From Novosphingobium sp. KA1 (GTDB lineage: Bacteria > Pseudomonadota > Alphaproteobacteria > Sphingomonadales > Sphingomonadaceae): a DNA stretch of 64,000 bases. The translations under genes were made by a program, and so were the position numbers. The notes under the pieces are model-generated. The model saw only the letters and a list, made by a program, of their open reading frames with translations, had not been told where the DNA came from and searched no databases. This document shows, in pieces, positions 1 through 9,090 of the stretch. Location: NCBI RefSeq assembly GCF_017309955.1, contig NZ_CP021247.1, forward strand, positions 807,501-871,500, in the 5' to 3' direction. Position 1 is the first letter of the stretch; each line of letters starts with the position of its first letter.

Positions 1-2
1 AT

Positions 3-455
3 CTCGACTTGTGGCTGCGCCTGTCCAGCGTGACCCGGATGGGAAACGTGCCCGAACGACTGGTGCGCTATCGGCGCTACCCCGGACAAGTCTCCTCGCG
101 CCACGCCACCGAACTGCAGATCGGCACTGCCGTGGCACGGCTTGCCTGGCACGAGCGCAGGGCAGGACGCGTCGATCCGACCGCAACACTGGAGCAATTG
201 CCTCCGATCGACGATCTGGATGCCCTGTTCCACCGTCCCGGCACGTCCCGCGAAGTGCGGGCGCAAGTGGCGCTGGCGCTGCGCTATTCGGAAGACGCCT
301 TGCGTAACGAGGGGTTTGACCTGCTGGTCAGCCACTTGCGCGATGGCGGCCGACGTGACGGGATGTGGCGCACGGTCATGCGCCTCGTCCGCTTCGGGGA
401 ACCGCTGCGTGCGCTGCGCCTGGCCGCGACGCTTTCCATGACCGCGCTGGCCTGA
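3..455 (+). CDS. Glycosyltransferase family 2 protein, C-terminal fragment
   Basis: The reading frame is open from the window edge and ends at 455, giving about 150 residues without a start, so the gene begins outside the window. The first visible residues (LDLWLRLS, then VPERLVRYRRYPGQVSS) look like the conserved end of a GT2 catalytic domain, where a D-x-W-L-R element precedes a short 'PE-LVRYR-HPGQ' strand. The rest is a basic, helical tail without a motif I recognise. It stops 6 bp before a Wzx-type flippase, which suggests a surface polysaccharide locus extending to the left. Donor and acceptor sugars cannot be told from this fragment. Confidence 0.7.
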   Translation, partial: LDLWLRLSSVTRMGNVPERLVRYRRYPGQVSSRHATELQIGTAVARLAWHERRAGRVDPTATLEQLPPIDDLDALFHRPGTSREVRAQVALALRYSEDALRNEGFDLLVSHLRDGGRRDGMWRTVMRLVRFGEPLRALRLAATLSMTALA

Positions 456-461
456 CCGCGG

Positions 462-2021
462 ATGAACGACACGCCGCCCAGCCCGTCGGAAGCGCCGCCA
501 ACGGAAAGTGGGCGCGGCAGCGGCAACGTGAAGACTGCCGCGCTTTGGGCTGCAGCCAGTCAGTATTCCCAGTTCGCGCTGCAGTTCGTGACGTCGGTGC
601 TGGTCTCGCGCTTCTTCCTCAAGCCCGAGGAGATCGGGCTGTTCTCGGTCGCGCTGGCAACGGCCATGATCCTCTCGGTCATCCAGGATTTCGGCCTGAC
701 CCGCTATCTTGGCCGCCATCCTACCGCCGACGAGGAAACCGTGCGCCACTGCACGGTGATCGCGATCACTTTTTCGGTACTGCTCGCCGCGCTGATCCTG
801 GCCTGCGCCTGGCCGGTCGCGCGCTTTTACGGCGAGCCCCGGCTGTTTGCGATCCTCGGCCTGATCGCCGCCTCCTACCTGCTCAATCCCTGGAGTGTGG
901 TCCCGGTCGCGATGCTCTCGCGGCGGCTCGATTTCCGGGGCACTTTCCTCGTCAATGCCTCGGGCGCGGCAAGCAGCAGCATCTGCGCGCTGAGTCTGGC
1001 CGCACTCGGCTATTCAGCCGAATCGCTGGCCTGGGCGATGATCGCACAGTCCGCGGTGCGCGCGGTTGTCGCGCAAGCACTACGTCCCGCCCGGCCCGGC
1101 CTCGGCCTCAAGCGCGCGCAGCTTCAGGAAATCATCTCGTTCGGTTCGGGCAGCGCACTGCTCTACCTCTCGGGCGGCATCGGCATGCGCACGCCGGACC
1201 TTATCGTCGGGCGTCTTCAGGGCATGACGGCAACCGGTCTGTTCAGCCGCGGCGTCGCCCTGGCATCGCAGTTGCACTACCTGGTCGCCGGAGCGGTCGG
1301 CTCGATCTATTATCCGACGTTCGCCCGTCTGCGCGACGAAGGCAAGGACCTGGGGCCCTATTACGAGCGTGTCGTTGCCGCCCACGGCGCCATCGTCTGG
1401 CCCGCCATGGCGCTGCTGGCGGTGCTGTCGGAACCAGTGATCCTGCTGCTCTACGGTCCCGGCTGGGCGGGCGCGGCGCCGCTGCTGGCCTATGTCGCGA
1501 TTGCTGAATGCTGTTTCGTCGCGCTGCCGCTGCACATGGACCTGCCGATCCTGCTGGGCCACTTGCGCCGGCTGTTCTGGTTCAACCTGGCCGACACCGC
1601 GCTTTCGGTCGGCACCCTGATCGCCGGCGCCGCCATCGGCGTGGATGCAGCCGCAGCCTCGCGCATCGTTTACGGGCTGGGCTGGATCTGCATCTATGCC
1701 GGATGGATGCACCGACTTGTCGGTTTCCGCTGGCCAGCGCTGCTGCGCACTTATGCCTCCAGCGCCGGCGTGGCGCTGGCAAGCGCGTTGCCGGCATTCT
1801 GGGCCGTCACGTTCTGGCGGCGACCGGACACCCTTGGCCTTGACGGCCTCGTCGCCAGTGCGGCGCTGGGCGGCCTGGCATGGGTGCTGGCGATCACCGT
1901 CCTGCGCCACCCCGCCCGCAGCGATCTTGCTGGAATGGCAAGACATCTTGCCGTGCCGCTGCTGTCCCGCATTCCTGCCCTGCGACGCTGGCAAAACGTG
2001 GCGAAATCCGCCGACTCGTGA
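462..2021 (+). CDS. Oligosaccharide flippase / lipopolysaccharide biosynthesis protein (Wzx-like)
   Basis: A 519-residue, strongly hydrophobic protein with about 12-14 predicted membrane segments starting near residue 30. It resembles the polysaccharide transporter (Polysacc_synt) branch of the MOP superfamily, in particular WzxC-like members: an N-terminal 'TAALWAAASQYSQFALQFVTSVLVSRFF' type helix, then 'EEIGLFSVA' and a 'LLLYGPGW' element in the second half. Such proteins flip lipid-linked oligosaccharides across the inner membrane. It begins 6 bp after a family 2 glycosyltransferase, consistent with an exopolysaccharide or O-antigen cluster. The first 25 residues are Pro/Ser-rich and probably cytoplasmic. 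Substrate is unknown. Confidence 0.85.
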   Translation: MNDTPPSPSEAPPTESGRGSGNVKTAALWAAASQYSQFALQFVTSVLVSRFFLKPEEIGLFSVALATAMILSVIQDFGLTRYLGRHPTADEETVRHCTVIAITFSVLLAALILACAWPVARFYGEPRLFAILGLIAASYLLNPWSVVPVAMLSRRLDFRGTFLVNASGAASSSICALSLAALGYSAESLAWAMIAQSAVRAVVAQALRPARPGLGLKRAQLQEIISFGSGSALLYLSGGIGMRTPDLIVGRLQGMTATGLFSRGVALASQLHYLVAGAVGSIYYPTFARLRDEGKDLGPYYERVVAAHGAIVWPAMALLAVLSEPVILLLYGPGWAGAAPLLAYVAIAECCFVALPLHMDLPILLGHLRRLFWFNLADTALSVGTLIAGAAIGVDAAAASRIVYGLGWICIYAGWMHRLVGFRWPALLRTYASSAGVALASALPAFWAVTFWRRPDTLGLDGLVASAALGGLAWVLAITVLRHPARSDLAGMARHLAVPLLSRIPALRRWQNVAKSADS

Positions 2022-2076
2022 TACTCTCCTGACCTGACAATATCCGACGAAGCTCAAGCTTCGCGGGGAGGATGAC

Positions 2077-3075
2077 ATGATTGGCGGCGCGCTTGCGCTG
2101 ACGCTCCTGCTCGCTGACACAGCGGCTGCGGGCGCAGCGCCCTTACCTGCGACACCGGCTGGCGAGACCGGCCAGACCACCGGCGAGCGCGAGCAGACGC
2201 TCAAGACCGCTACCGATCGCGACGAGCGCATGACCGTGAGCGTGGCGGTTCAGGGCAAAGGCCCCTATCACTTCCTGATCGATACCGGATCGCAGCAGAC
2301 CGTCGTCTCGAACGACCTGGCCGGCATGCTTGGCCTCGCGCTTGGTCCCAAGGTCACGGTGCTGGGCATGGCCGGCGCCAGCGATGTCGCGACCGCTCGG
2401 GTCGACAGCATCGCCATCGGCGAACGCGCGTTCAACGACCTGACCGTGCCCCTGCTCGAAGCCCGGCACATCGGCGCGGACGGCATCATCGGCACCGACA
2501 GTCTGCAAGGCCAGCGCGTCACCCTCGATTTCGAGAACGAGACGATCGCCATCGCGCCGACCAGGCCCTCCGCGCGGGCGGGCGGCTACGAGATCGTTGT
2601 CCATGCCCGCAAGCGGCTCGGCCGCCTCATCATGGCCGATGCCAAAGTCGACGGCATCCATGTCGACGTAGTGATCGATACCGGGGCAAGCAGCGCGGTT
2701 GGCAATCTGGCGCTGCAACAGGCCATGCGCAAGCAAGTGGCCGGACTGGTGCATCTGGCGGGCGTGACCGGCGACGACATTCCGGCCGAACTGGTGATCG
2801 CCCACAAGCTGCAAGTGGAGAAGCTGATCCTCACCAATGTCGCCATCGCCTTTGCAGATTCCCCTGCCTTTCACGAACTGGGCCTGCACAGGCGCCCGGC
2901 CCTGTTCCTCGGCATGCGCGAACTCAAGGTCTTCAAGCGGATCGCGATCGATTTCTCGACCCACAAGGTGCTGTTCGACCTGCCTGTGACGGTCGAGGAC
3001 GCAGGCGAGAAACGGCGCGGCGATCCGAACGATCTCGTCAAGAGGATTGCCTCCAGCGACGCGCACCCTAAATAG
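2077..3075 (+). CDS. Retropepsin-like aspartic protease family protein with two D-T-G repeats, exported
   Basis: 332 residues with an N-terminal hydrophobic stretch (about residues 3-20) that looks like a signal peptide or anchor, so the protein probably acts in the periplasm. Two aspartyl-protease-like domains follow: FLIDTGSQQTVVS (DTG at 69-71) and VVIDTGASSAV (DTG at 201-203). Retropepsins usually supply one DTG per subunit and dimerise; here both halves lie in one chain, like a pepsin-type pseudo-dimer. The ATG follows a strong GGGGAGG ribosome site and a small hairpin (2048-2063). Atm1 starts 5 bp after its stop, so the two may be cotranscribed. The substrate is unknown. Confidence 0.75.
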   Translation: MIGGALALTLLLADTAAAGAAPLPATPAGETGQTTGEREQTLKTATDRDERMTVSVAVQGKGPYHFLIDTGSQQTVVSNDLAGMLGLALGPKVTVLGMAGASDVATARVDSIAIGERAFNDLTVPLLEARHIGADGIIGTDSLQGQRVTLDFENETIAIAPTRPSARAGGYEIVVHARKRLGRLIMADAKVDGIHVDVVIDTGASSAVGNLALQQAMRKQVAGLVHLAGVTGDDIPAELVIAHKLQVEKLILTNVAIAFADSPAFHELGLHRRPALFLGMRELKVFKRIAIDFSTHKVLFDLPVTVEDAGEKRRGDPNDLVKRIASSDAHPK

Positions 3076-3080
3076 CGCGG

Positions 3081-4901
3081 ATGCCGCCAGACACTGCCGT
3101 AAACTCTCCCGCTGCCCGCCACGATGGCTGGCGCACGCTGCTGCGCTTCATGCCCTACCTGTGGCCGCGCGAGAATCCGGCGCTGCGCTGGCGGATCGTA
3201 TGGGCCTGCCTGTTCATCCTGCTGTCCACCGCAACCCAGCTTGCCCTGCCCTACATGATGAAGTGGGCGGTAGACCTCATGGGGGCGACGGGTCCCAGGC
3301 TGGTGCAACTGGCGATGCTCACGGTGCTTGGCTACGCGGCCGGGCGACTTATCCAGACCGCATTCGACAACATACGCAATATCGTGTTCGAACGCGTCGG
3401 CCAGGACGCGACCCGCGAACTGGCGGAAAGCGTCTTCGGCCAGCTCCACAACCTCTCGCTGCGCTTCCACCTCGCCCGCCGGACCGGCGAAGTGACCAAG
3501 ACGATCGAGCGCGGCACCAAGAGCATCGACACGATGCTTTACTTCATGCTGTTCAACATCGCGCCGACCGTGCTGCAATTGCTGGTCGTGGCGGTGATCT
3601 TCTACGTCAACTTCGGCCCCGGCCTCGTCGTCGCTACCGCCCTGGCCATCGCTGCCTATATCTGGGTGACCCGCACGATCACCGAATGGCGCACCAAGCT
3701 GCGCGAGCAGATGAACCGGCTCGACGGGCAGGCCCTGGCCCGCGCGGTGGATTCGCTGCTCAACTACGAGACGGTGAAGTACTTCTCCGCCGAGCATCGC
3801 GAGAAGGCGCGTTATGCCCAGGCGACCCGCGCCTATGCCGATGCGGCGGTGAAGAGCGAGAACTCGCTCGGCCTGCTCAACATCGCACAGGGCGTAGTGG
3901 TGAACCTGCTGATGGCGGGCGCACTCGGCTACACCGTGTGGGGGTGGTACAAGGGGCAGTATACGGCAGGCCAGCTGGTCTTCGTGCAGACCTACCTGAC
4001 CCAGCTGTTCCGCCCGCTCGACATGCTGGGCATGGTCTATCGCACCATCCGGCAGGGCCTGATCGACATGGCGGAGATGTTCCGCCTGCTCGACGAACCA
4101 CAGGAAGTCTCGGACAAGCCCGGCGCCCCCGCGCTGGTGGTTCGACAGCCCTCGGTCGTGTTCGACAACGTGGTGTTCGGCTACGAGCCGGATCGCGGCA
4201 TTCTGAAGGGCCTCTCGTTCGAAGTGCCCGCCGGGCAGAACTTCGCCATCGTCGGGCCTTCGGGCGCGGGCAAGTCCACGATCGCGCGGCTGCTGTTCCG
4301 ATTCTACGATCCCCAGCAGGGCCGCATCCTGATCGACGGGCAGGACATCGCCGAAGTGACGCAGGCGTCCTTGCGCGCCGCCATCGGCATCGTGCCGCAG
4401 GATTCGGTGCTGTTCAACGACACCATCGGCTACAACATCGCCTATGGCCGTCAGGACGCGGGGCAGGACGAAGTGGAAGCCGCCGCGCGCGGTGCTGCAC
4501 TGCTGGGGCTGATCGACCGGCTGCCGCAAGGCTACGATACCGAAGTGGGCGAGCGCGGCCTGAAGCTTTCGGGCGGCGAGAAGCAGCGCGTGGCGATTGC
4601 CCGCACGCTGGTGAAGAACCCGCCGATCCTGCTGCTGGACGAGGCGACTTCCGCGCTCGACACCCGCACCGAGCAGGACATTCTGGCGACGCTCCACCGC
4701 GTGTCGGAAAACCGCACCAGCCTTTCGATCGCCCACCGCCTCTCGACGATTGCCGACGCCGACCGGATTCTGGTGCTGAACGAAGGCCGTCTTGCCGAAA
4801 GCGGCACGCATGGCGAACTGCTGCGGATCGACGGCCTCTATGCCGAAATGTGGGCCCGTCAGGCCGCCGAGGCCGAAGCCATGATCGAGGCGGCGGAATA
4901 G
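3081..4901 (+). CDS. atm1: Atm1-type ABC exporter, fused permease and ATPase
   Basis: 606 residues: an N-terminal transmembrane domain with about six helices (residues 40-330), then a nucleotide-binding domain with Walker A GPSGAGKST, signature LSGGEKQR and Walker B ILLLDEATSALD. From memory the sequence runs closely parallel to NaAtm1 of N. aromaticivorans, including the start MPP-TA, FERVGQDATR, LARRTGEVTK and the end YAEMWARQAAE. Mitochondrial and bacterial Atm1 export glutathione-linked compounds and help with iron-sulfur supply and heavy-metal tolerance. It works as a homodimer in the inner membrane. It is probably cotranscribed with the protease-like gene upstream; the next gene is convergent, 4 bp away. 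Confidence 0.93.
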   Translation: MPPDTAVNSPAARHDGWRTLLRFMPYLWPRENPALRWRIVWACLFILLSTATQLALPYMMKWAVDLMGATGPRLVQLAMLTVLGYAAGRLIQTAFDNIRNIVFERVGQDATRELAESVFGQLHNLSLRFHLARRTGEVTKTIERGTKSIDTMLYFMLFNIAPTVLQLLVVAVIFYVNFGPGLVVATALAIAAYIWVTRTITEWRTKLREQMNRLDGQALARAVDSLLNYETVKYFSAEHREKARYAQATRAYADAAVKSENSLGLLNIAQGVVVNLLMAGALGYTVWGWYKGQYTAGQLVFVQTYLTQLFRPLDMLGMVYRTIRQGLIDMAEMFRLLDEPQEVSDKPGAPALVVRQPSVVFDNVVFGYEPDRGILKGLSFEVPAGQNFAIVGPSGAGKSTIARLLFRFYDPQQGRILIDGQDIAEVTQASLRAAIGIVPQDSVLFNDTIGYNIAYGRQDAGQDEVEAAARGAALLGLIDRLPQGYDTEVGERGLKLSGGEKQRVAIARTLVKNPPILLLDEATSALDTRTEQDILATLHRVSENRTSLSIAHRLSTIADADRILVLNEGRLAESGTHGELLRIDGLYAEMWARQAAEAEAMIEAAE

Positions 4902-4905
4902 GCCG

Positions 4906-5112
4906 TCACTTCACGACATCGGCCTCGTGCCAGACCACGGCCTGCGCCGCCTTCATGCAGTTTTCCGCCGTATCCCACGACAGCGAGGGCGAGCCGTAGA
5001 GCCGCCAGCCCTGCGCCAGCGCCTCGGACACGCGCTCGCAGAAGGCGCGGTCGTCCGCTCCAGTGAGCAGGCGGTAGATCGGGCGGTCTTCGGGGGTCTG
5101 GTACATCGGCAT
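4906..5112 (-). CDS. DUF1737 small protein
   Basis: A 68-residue soluble protein. Its core (YRLLTGADDRAFCERVSEALAQGWRLYGSPSL) matches what I know of the DUF1737 family: a short domain with a YRL-TG start and a GW-LYG-P core. The function is unknown; members often occur fused to or beside unrelated enzymes. I chose the ATG giving MPMYQTPED because family members start there, although a longer frame exists upstream. It lies 20 bp after the stop of the PhyH-like gene on the same strand, so it may be the last gene of a GFA-PhyH-DUF1737 unit. Confidence 0.7.
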   Translation of the reverse strand: MPMYQTPEDRPIYRLLTGADDRAFCERVSEALAQGWRLYGSPSLSWDTAENCMKAAQAVVWHEADVVK

Positions 5113-5132
5113 CTCTCTCGGTTTTCGAAGGT

Positions 5133-5825
5133 TCAGATGCCTAGCCACTCCAGCGGGGCTGGCAAGCCCCCGGCGGCATAATCAACCTGAAGCACGCGCC
5201 GTCTGCGGTGCCCGGCCCCCGCTTTGACCACGACCGCATTCGAGGCGTGGAGGATCGGCGTGCGGTAGAACCAGACATCGCCGACCTCGGCAAGACAGGT
5301 GCGGACCGGCAAGCCAGCCACCACCGCATCCACTTCGCTCACGGGAATGCGCCCCAGCAGGTGCGAGCCCAGCGCCACCAGCAAGGGCGCATTGTTCTCG
5401 TCCACCGGATCGAGATGAATGCGCACCGTCACCATGCCCTCGATCACCGAAAAGGGCGGTTCGACATGGCGAATGCCCTGCTTGACCGACCAAGGGCCGA
5501 AACCGGTAACCTCGGCCTGTTCACGCACGGCGATCGTGCGGTCCTGATGCCAGCCGAGCGCCCAGTCGGTTCGCTCGTTCTTGTCGAACAGCACCGCGCG
5601 AACCGGGCGCACATCGCAGCCCCGCACCTTGGCCGCCATCGCGCCAATGGGGCCGTCCGTATCCAGCAGGCGCGCCAGATCGGCATCGCCGGAAATACGC
5701 ACACCCGCATGGCCGTCCGGCCATTTCGCGAGGACTGCCGCAAGGTCGTTCAGCAGTGCTGTCGCCAGACCCCGATGAAGGCAGGCCCCGTCGCGGCCAA
5801 TATCCAGCGCAGCCGGATCACCCAC
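5133..5825 (-). CDS. Phytanoyl-CoA dioxygenase (PhyH) family protein
   Basis: A 230-residue protein with the Fe(II)/2-oxoglutarate dioxygenase metal triad: H93-x-D95 in WHQDRT and a distal His193 in ILHASN, followed by basic residues (RRRR, 207-210) that could bind 2-oxoglutarate. Spacing and length fit the PhyH fold, which hydroxylates many small substrates. The start is GTG and overlaps the end of the GFA gene by 8 bp, implying translational coupling. The substrate cannot be inferred; related sphingomonad proteins are annotated only to family level. Confidence 0.75.
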   Translation of the reverse strand: MGDPAALDIGRDGACLHRGLATALLNDLAAVLAKWPDGHAGVRISGDADLARLLDTDGPIGAMAAKVRGCDVRPVRAVLFDKNERTDWALGWHQDRTIAVREQAEVTGFGPWSVKQGIRHVEPPFSVIEGMVTVRIHLDPVDENNAPLLVALGSHLLGRIPVSEVDAVVAGLPVRTCLAEVGDVWFYRTPILHASNAVVVKAGAGHRRRRVLQVDYAAGGLPAPLEWLGI

Positions 5826-6219
5826 CCGGATAACGCTCGAATTCCGGAACCTGCGTCGTGTCCTTCATCCACGAGACCCGCTCGGCCACCTGGATGTGGG
5901 CGCCCGGCGGCAGCGCCTCGGGATCGTCAAGCGTGGCGATCTGGATATCGACGATGCCAGGCAGATATTCGGCATTGGTGTACCACAGCCCGGTCCCGCA
6001 GCGCGGGCAGAAGTGACGCATGGCTGTGCCGCTGGAATTGAACACCGCCGCATCGCCCTGAATCACTTCGAACTCGGCATGGCTGAACGCGCCCCAGGCC
6101 ACCACCGGTGCCCCCGCCGACTTGCGGCAATCCGTGCAATGGCAGAACGCGGCGTGGAGCGGCTCACCCTCGACGCGGTAGCGCACGTCGCCGCACTGGC
6201 AACCACCTTCTAGCTTCAT
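5818..6219 (-). CDS. GFA / CENP-V family zinc protein
   Basis: 133 residues with the cysteine pattern of the glutathione-dependent formaldehyde-activating fold: C7-x-C9, C26-x-C28-x2-C31 and C71-x2-C74, which would bind two zinc ions. The sequence starts MKLEGGCQCGDVRYRVEG and has the typical HFCPRCGTGLWY. A clear AAGGAG ribosome site lies 8 bp before the ATG. Most members have no proven enzymatic role, so a formaldehyde function should not be assumed. First gene of a probable three-gene unit with the PhyH and DUF1737 genes. Confidence 0.85.
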   Translation of the reverse strand: MKLEGGCQCGDVRYRVEGEPLHAAFCHCTDCRKSAGAPVVAWGAFSHAEFEVIQGDAAVFNSSGTAMRHFCPRCGTGLWYTNAEYLPGIVDIQIATLDDPEALPPGAHIQVAERVSWMKDTTQVPEFERYPGG

Positions 6220-6240
6220 GACGATTCTCCTTTTCGCCCC

Positions 6241-6282
6241 CGAATCTGGCCGCTCGAATCTGGCCGCCCGAATCTAGCCGAA
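6241..6282. repeat. Three tandem 14-bp repeats
   Basis: Three units start at 6241, 6255 and 6269, each beginning CGAATCTGGCCG (the third has one change, CGAATCTAGCCG). The array sits 20 bp upstream of the GFA start codon and before the hslU terminator. It could be a regulatory direct repeat for the GFA operon or a replication slippage product; nothing in the sequence decides. Confidence 0.6.
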
Positions 6283-6304
6283 TAAAAAGAACATTCAAGG
6301 AACA

Positions 6305-6340
6305 AAAAGGGGCGCGAGACCGAAGTCCCGCGCCCCTTTT
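6305..6340 (-). terminator. Terminator after hslU
   Basis: A perfect 12-bp stem, AAAAGGGGCGCG paired with CGCGCCCCTTTT, with a 12-nt loop; on the minus strand it is followed by a TTTTTG run. It lies 23 bp past the hslU stop. Confidence 0.85.
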
Positions 6341-6363
6341 CAATCCTGCCCGAGGGCTGGAAA

Positions 6364-7662
6364 TCAGAGAATGTACTTCGACAGGTCGGCGTTGCCCGCC
6401 AGCCCCGCCAGCTTTTCGCTGACATAAGACTGATCGATCGTCACCGTCTCGCCCTTGCGGTCCTCGGCTTCGAAGCTGAGTTCCTCCAGCAACTTTTCCA
6501 TCACCGTCTGCAAGCGGCGGGCGCCGATGTTCTCGACGCTTTCGTTCACTTGCGCGGCGATCTTGGCGATCTCGGTCACGGCCTCGGCGGTGACGTCCAC
6601 CGTGACTTCCTCGGTCGCCAGCAGCGCCTTGTACTGCGCCACCAGATTGGCGCGCGTCTCGGAGAGGATGCGCACGAAGTCTTCCTCGGTCAGCGCCTTG
6701 AGTTCGACGCGGATCGGCAGGCGGCCCTGCAGTTCGGGCAGCATGTCCGAAGGCTTGGCCACGTGGAACGCGCCGCTGGCGATGAAGAGCACATGGTCAG
6801 TCTTCATCGGGCCGTACTTGGTGGCAACCGTGGTACCCTCGATCAGCGGCAGCAGGTCCCGCTGCACGCCTTCGCGGCTGACCGAACCGCCACGCACGTC
6901 CGAAACCGCGATCTTGTCGATCTCGTCCAGGAAGACGATGCCGTTGGTTTCGGCATTGGCCAGCGCGGTGCGGGCGACGTCGTCCTGATCCATGCGCTTT
7001 TCCGACTCCTCGTCGACCAGCTTGTCCCAGGCGTCGGGCACTTTCATCTTGCGGCGCGTCAGCTTCGGTCCGCCGAACTTGCCCATGATGTCCGAGAGGT
7101 TGATCATGCCGACCGAACCGCCCATGCCGGGGATCTCCATCGGCGCCGAGGGGGTATCCTCGACCTCGATCTCGACTTCGGTCTCGTTCATGGCGTTTTC
7201 GGTGATGCGCTGGTGGAACGAGGCGCGGGTTGCCTCCGAAGCCCCGTCGCCGACCAGCGCGTTGAGCAGACGCTCCATCGCCGCCTTGCTGGCTGCCTCG
7301 CGCACCGATTCGCGGCGACGGTCCTTTTCGAGACGGATCGCCTCTTCCACCAGGTCGCGCGCGATCTGTTCGACGTCGCGGCCGACGTAGCCGACTTCGG
7401 TGAACTTGGTGGCTTCCACCTTCACGAAAGGCGCATCGGCCAGCTTGGCGAGGCGGCGGCTGATCTCGGTCTTGCCGCAGCCCGTGGGCCCGATCATCAG
7501 GATGTTCTTCGGCGTCACCTCGTCACGCAAGTCGAGCGAAAGCTTCTGACGGCGCCAGCGGTTGCGCAGGGCAACGGCGACGGCCTTCTTGGCTTCGGTC
7601 TGCCCGATGATATGCTCGTCGAGCGCGCGGACGATGGCCTTGGGGGTCAGGGTGTCTTTCAT
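6364..7662 (-). CDS. hslU: HslU, ATPase subunit of the HslVU protease
   Basis: 432 residues (E. coli HslU 443). This AAA+ unfoldase forms a hexamer that feeds unfolded proteins into HslV in the cytoplasm. Walker A is GPTGCGKT (58-65), Walker B is [11 protein letters not shown], the pore-loop region has GYVGRD, and the protein ends LSKYIL, the conserved C-terminal tail that docks into HslV. I placed the start at the ATG giving [11 protein letters not shown], which has AGGA upstream, rather than an in-frame TTG 12 bp earlier. hslV lies 14 bp upstream on the same strand. In E. coli this operon is heat-shock controlled; I did not find a clear RpoH promoter here. Confidence 0.97.
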   Translation of the reverse strand: MKDTLTPKAIVRALDEHIIGQTEAKKAVAVALRNRWRRQKLSLDLRDEVTPKNILMIGPTGCGKTEISRRLAKLADAPFVKVEATKFTEVGYVGRDVEQIARDLVEEAIRLEKDRRRESVREAASKAAMERLLNALVGDGASEATRASFHQRITENAMNETEVEIEVEDTPSAPMEIPGMGGSVGMINLSDIMGKFGGPKLTRRKMKVPDAWDKLVDEESEKRMDQDDVARTALANAETNGIVFLDEIDKIAVSDVRGGSVSREGVQRDLLPLIEGTTVATKYGPMKTDHVLFIASGAFHVAKPSDMLPELQGRLPIRVELKALTEEDFVRILSETRANLVAQYKALLATEEVTVDVTAEAVTEIAKIAAQVNESVENIGARRLQTVMEKLLEELSFEAEDRKGETVTIDQSYVSEKLAGLAGNADLSKYIL

Positions 7663-7676
7663 GATGTCCTGCAAAT

Positions 7677-8234
7677 TCAGATGGTCTCGACCGTGACGCG
7701 GTCGTTGGTGAAGACGCAGATGTCGGCGGCGACGGCCATGGCGCGCCGGGCGATCCGCTCGGCATCCTCCTCGTACTCGTCAAGCGCGCGGCCGGCGGCC
7801 AGCGCATAGTTGCCGCCCGAACCGATCGCGGTGATGCCACCTTCGGGTTCCAGCACGTCGCCATTGCCGGTGAGCACCAGCAGCGTCTCGGCATCGGCGA
7901 CGATCATCAGCGCTTCCAGATTGCGCAGGTACTTGTCGGTCCGCCAGTCCTTGGCGAGTTCGACCGCTGCGCGCATCAGTTGGCCGCGGTGCTGCTCAAG
8001 CTTGCGCTCGAGGCGTTCGAACAAGGTGAAGGCATCGGCGGTGGCGCCGGCGAAGCCCGCGATCACCTTGCCGTCACCGATCCGGCGCACCTTGCGCGCG
8101 TTGGGCTTCATGACGGTATTGCCCATGGAAACCTGGCCGTCGCCGGCGATGACGGTCTTGCCGCCCTTCTTGACACCGATGATGGTGGTTCCGTGCCACT
8201 GGATCAGGCCGTGGCTCGCCCCGCTATTGTCCAT
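7677..8234 (-). CDS. hslV: HslV, peptidase subunit of the HslVU protease
   Basis: 185 residues of the proteasome-beta (Ntn hydrolase) fold. The short propeptide ends at Gly15, and processing would expose Thr16 ([11 protein letters not shown]) as the nucleophile. Also visible are [14 protein letters not shown], the [14 protein letters not shown] substrate-pocket segment and the end [11 protein letters not shown]. HslV forms a double hexameric ring capped by HslU. It is the first gene of hslVU and faces away from the coding strand of the nearby chaperone gene. Length and motifs agree with functional HslV. Confidence 0.97.
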   Translation of the reverse strand: MDNSGASHGLIQWHGTTIIGVKKGGKTVIAGDGQVSMGNTVMKPNARKVRRIGDGKVIAGFAGATADAFTLFERLERKLEQHRGQLMRAAVELAKDWRTDKYLRNLEALMIVADAETLLVLTGNGDVLEPEGGITAIGSGGNYALAAGRALDEYEEDAERIARRAMAVAADICVFTNDRVTVETI

Positions 8235-8302
8235 GCTGCGGATATATGGCGGCAGACGGCGGGTTCAAGCGCTGGCCGCCGCGAAGTGATTGCACGAAAC
8301 GA

Positions 8303-8340
8303 AAATGCCCGCGCAGACCAGGAGGCTTGCGCGGGCATTT
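8303..8340 (-). terminator. Terminator after bamE
   Basis: A 13-bp perfect stem (AAATGCCCGCGCA with TGCGCGGGCATTT) and 12-nt loop, 20 bp past the stop of bamE and before hslV. It separates the two minus-strand units. Confidence 0.8.
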
Positions 8341-8360
8341 CGAAAGCGTGATCGCCTGGA

Positions 8361-8867
8361 TCAGCTGCCGTTCGGACCGGGGCCGGTCGGTTGCGTGCCG
8401 GTCCCCATGCCGGCAGCGCCGACCTGGCCGATGTTGCCGAACAGATCCTCGAGCAGACCGCGATGACGGCCCAGCGTCGGCGTCGTATCGCCTTCGGGGC
8501 GGATGCGCGCGACATCGTCGATGCCCTTCTTGTCCACCGCAACGACATTGCCCGCCGGATCGAAGCGCACGCGCAGGATCGTCTGTTCCGCGGTGCGCGG
8601 ACGACCGAACGGCGGCGTCTTCACGGTCTGCGACACGTAGTAGTAGTCCTTCTCGCCAAACTGGCTGACGAAAGTCGGACGGCCGAGGGTCTTTTCCACC
8701 GACTGGCGATTGTCGACACCGGGCGAGACCGAATCGACCAGCGTCTGGTCGACCAGGTAACCGCGATGATCGCGGATCGAGGTGCAGCCCCCCGTCAGTG
8801 CAGCCAGCGCCAGAACGACGCCAGCGGTCTTCACCCTGAGACCAGAGCCGTGACCAGAACCGCGCAT
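8361..8867 (-). CDS. bamE: BamE (SmpA/OmlA) outer-membrane assembly lipoprotein
   Basis: 168 residues. A lipoprotein signal runs to Cys28 (ALTGGC|TS; the -3 residue is unusual but the context fits). The SmpA/OmlA domain follows: TLVDSVSPGVDNRQSVEKTLGRPTF, the EKDYYYVSQ strand and a DPAGNVVAVD hairpin. BamE is a small periplasmic-facing component of the BAM complex that folds outer-membrane beta-barrels. The C-terminal 60 residues form a Gly/Pro-rich tail that E. coli BamE (113 residues) lacks; longer tails are usual in alphaproteobacteria. It is divergent from the cytochrome bc1 chaperone gene. GTG at codon 12 is an alternative start. Confidence 0.88.
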   Translation of the reverse strand: MRGSGHGSGLRVKTAGVVLALAALTGGCTSIRDHRGYLVDQTLVDSVSPGVDNRQSVEKTLGRPTFVSQFGEKDYYYVSQTVKTPPFGRPRTAEQTILRVRFDPAGNVVAVDKKGIDDVARIRPEGDTTPTLGRHRGLLEDLFGNIGQVGAAGMGTGTQPTGPGPNGS

Positions 8868-9090
8868 TTTCCCACTCCAATTCACGGGGCTGGTCCGCTC
8901 CGGGCATTGCCTGCCGGCGCGAGAGCCATATATCGACCCGAAACAACGGTACCGAGCCTTAGGGCCCAGCGGCTTGTCGCGCAATGGGCGTTGGGGCAGG
9001 TTGCTTGAATTGCCCCTGAACAAGAAGCCCCGCCACACGTTCCGCCAAGAGTACCGTCGGCGCGCGGCGAGAGGAAAGGCCCGAAACCAC

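Noticed and set aside
2871..4811. A 646-codon minus-strand frame across atm1
   Set aside because: Shadow of a high-GC gene; Atm1 has all ABC motifs.
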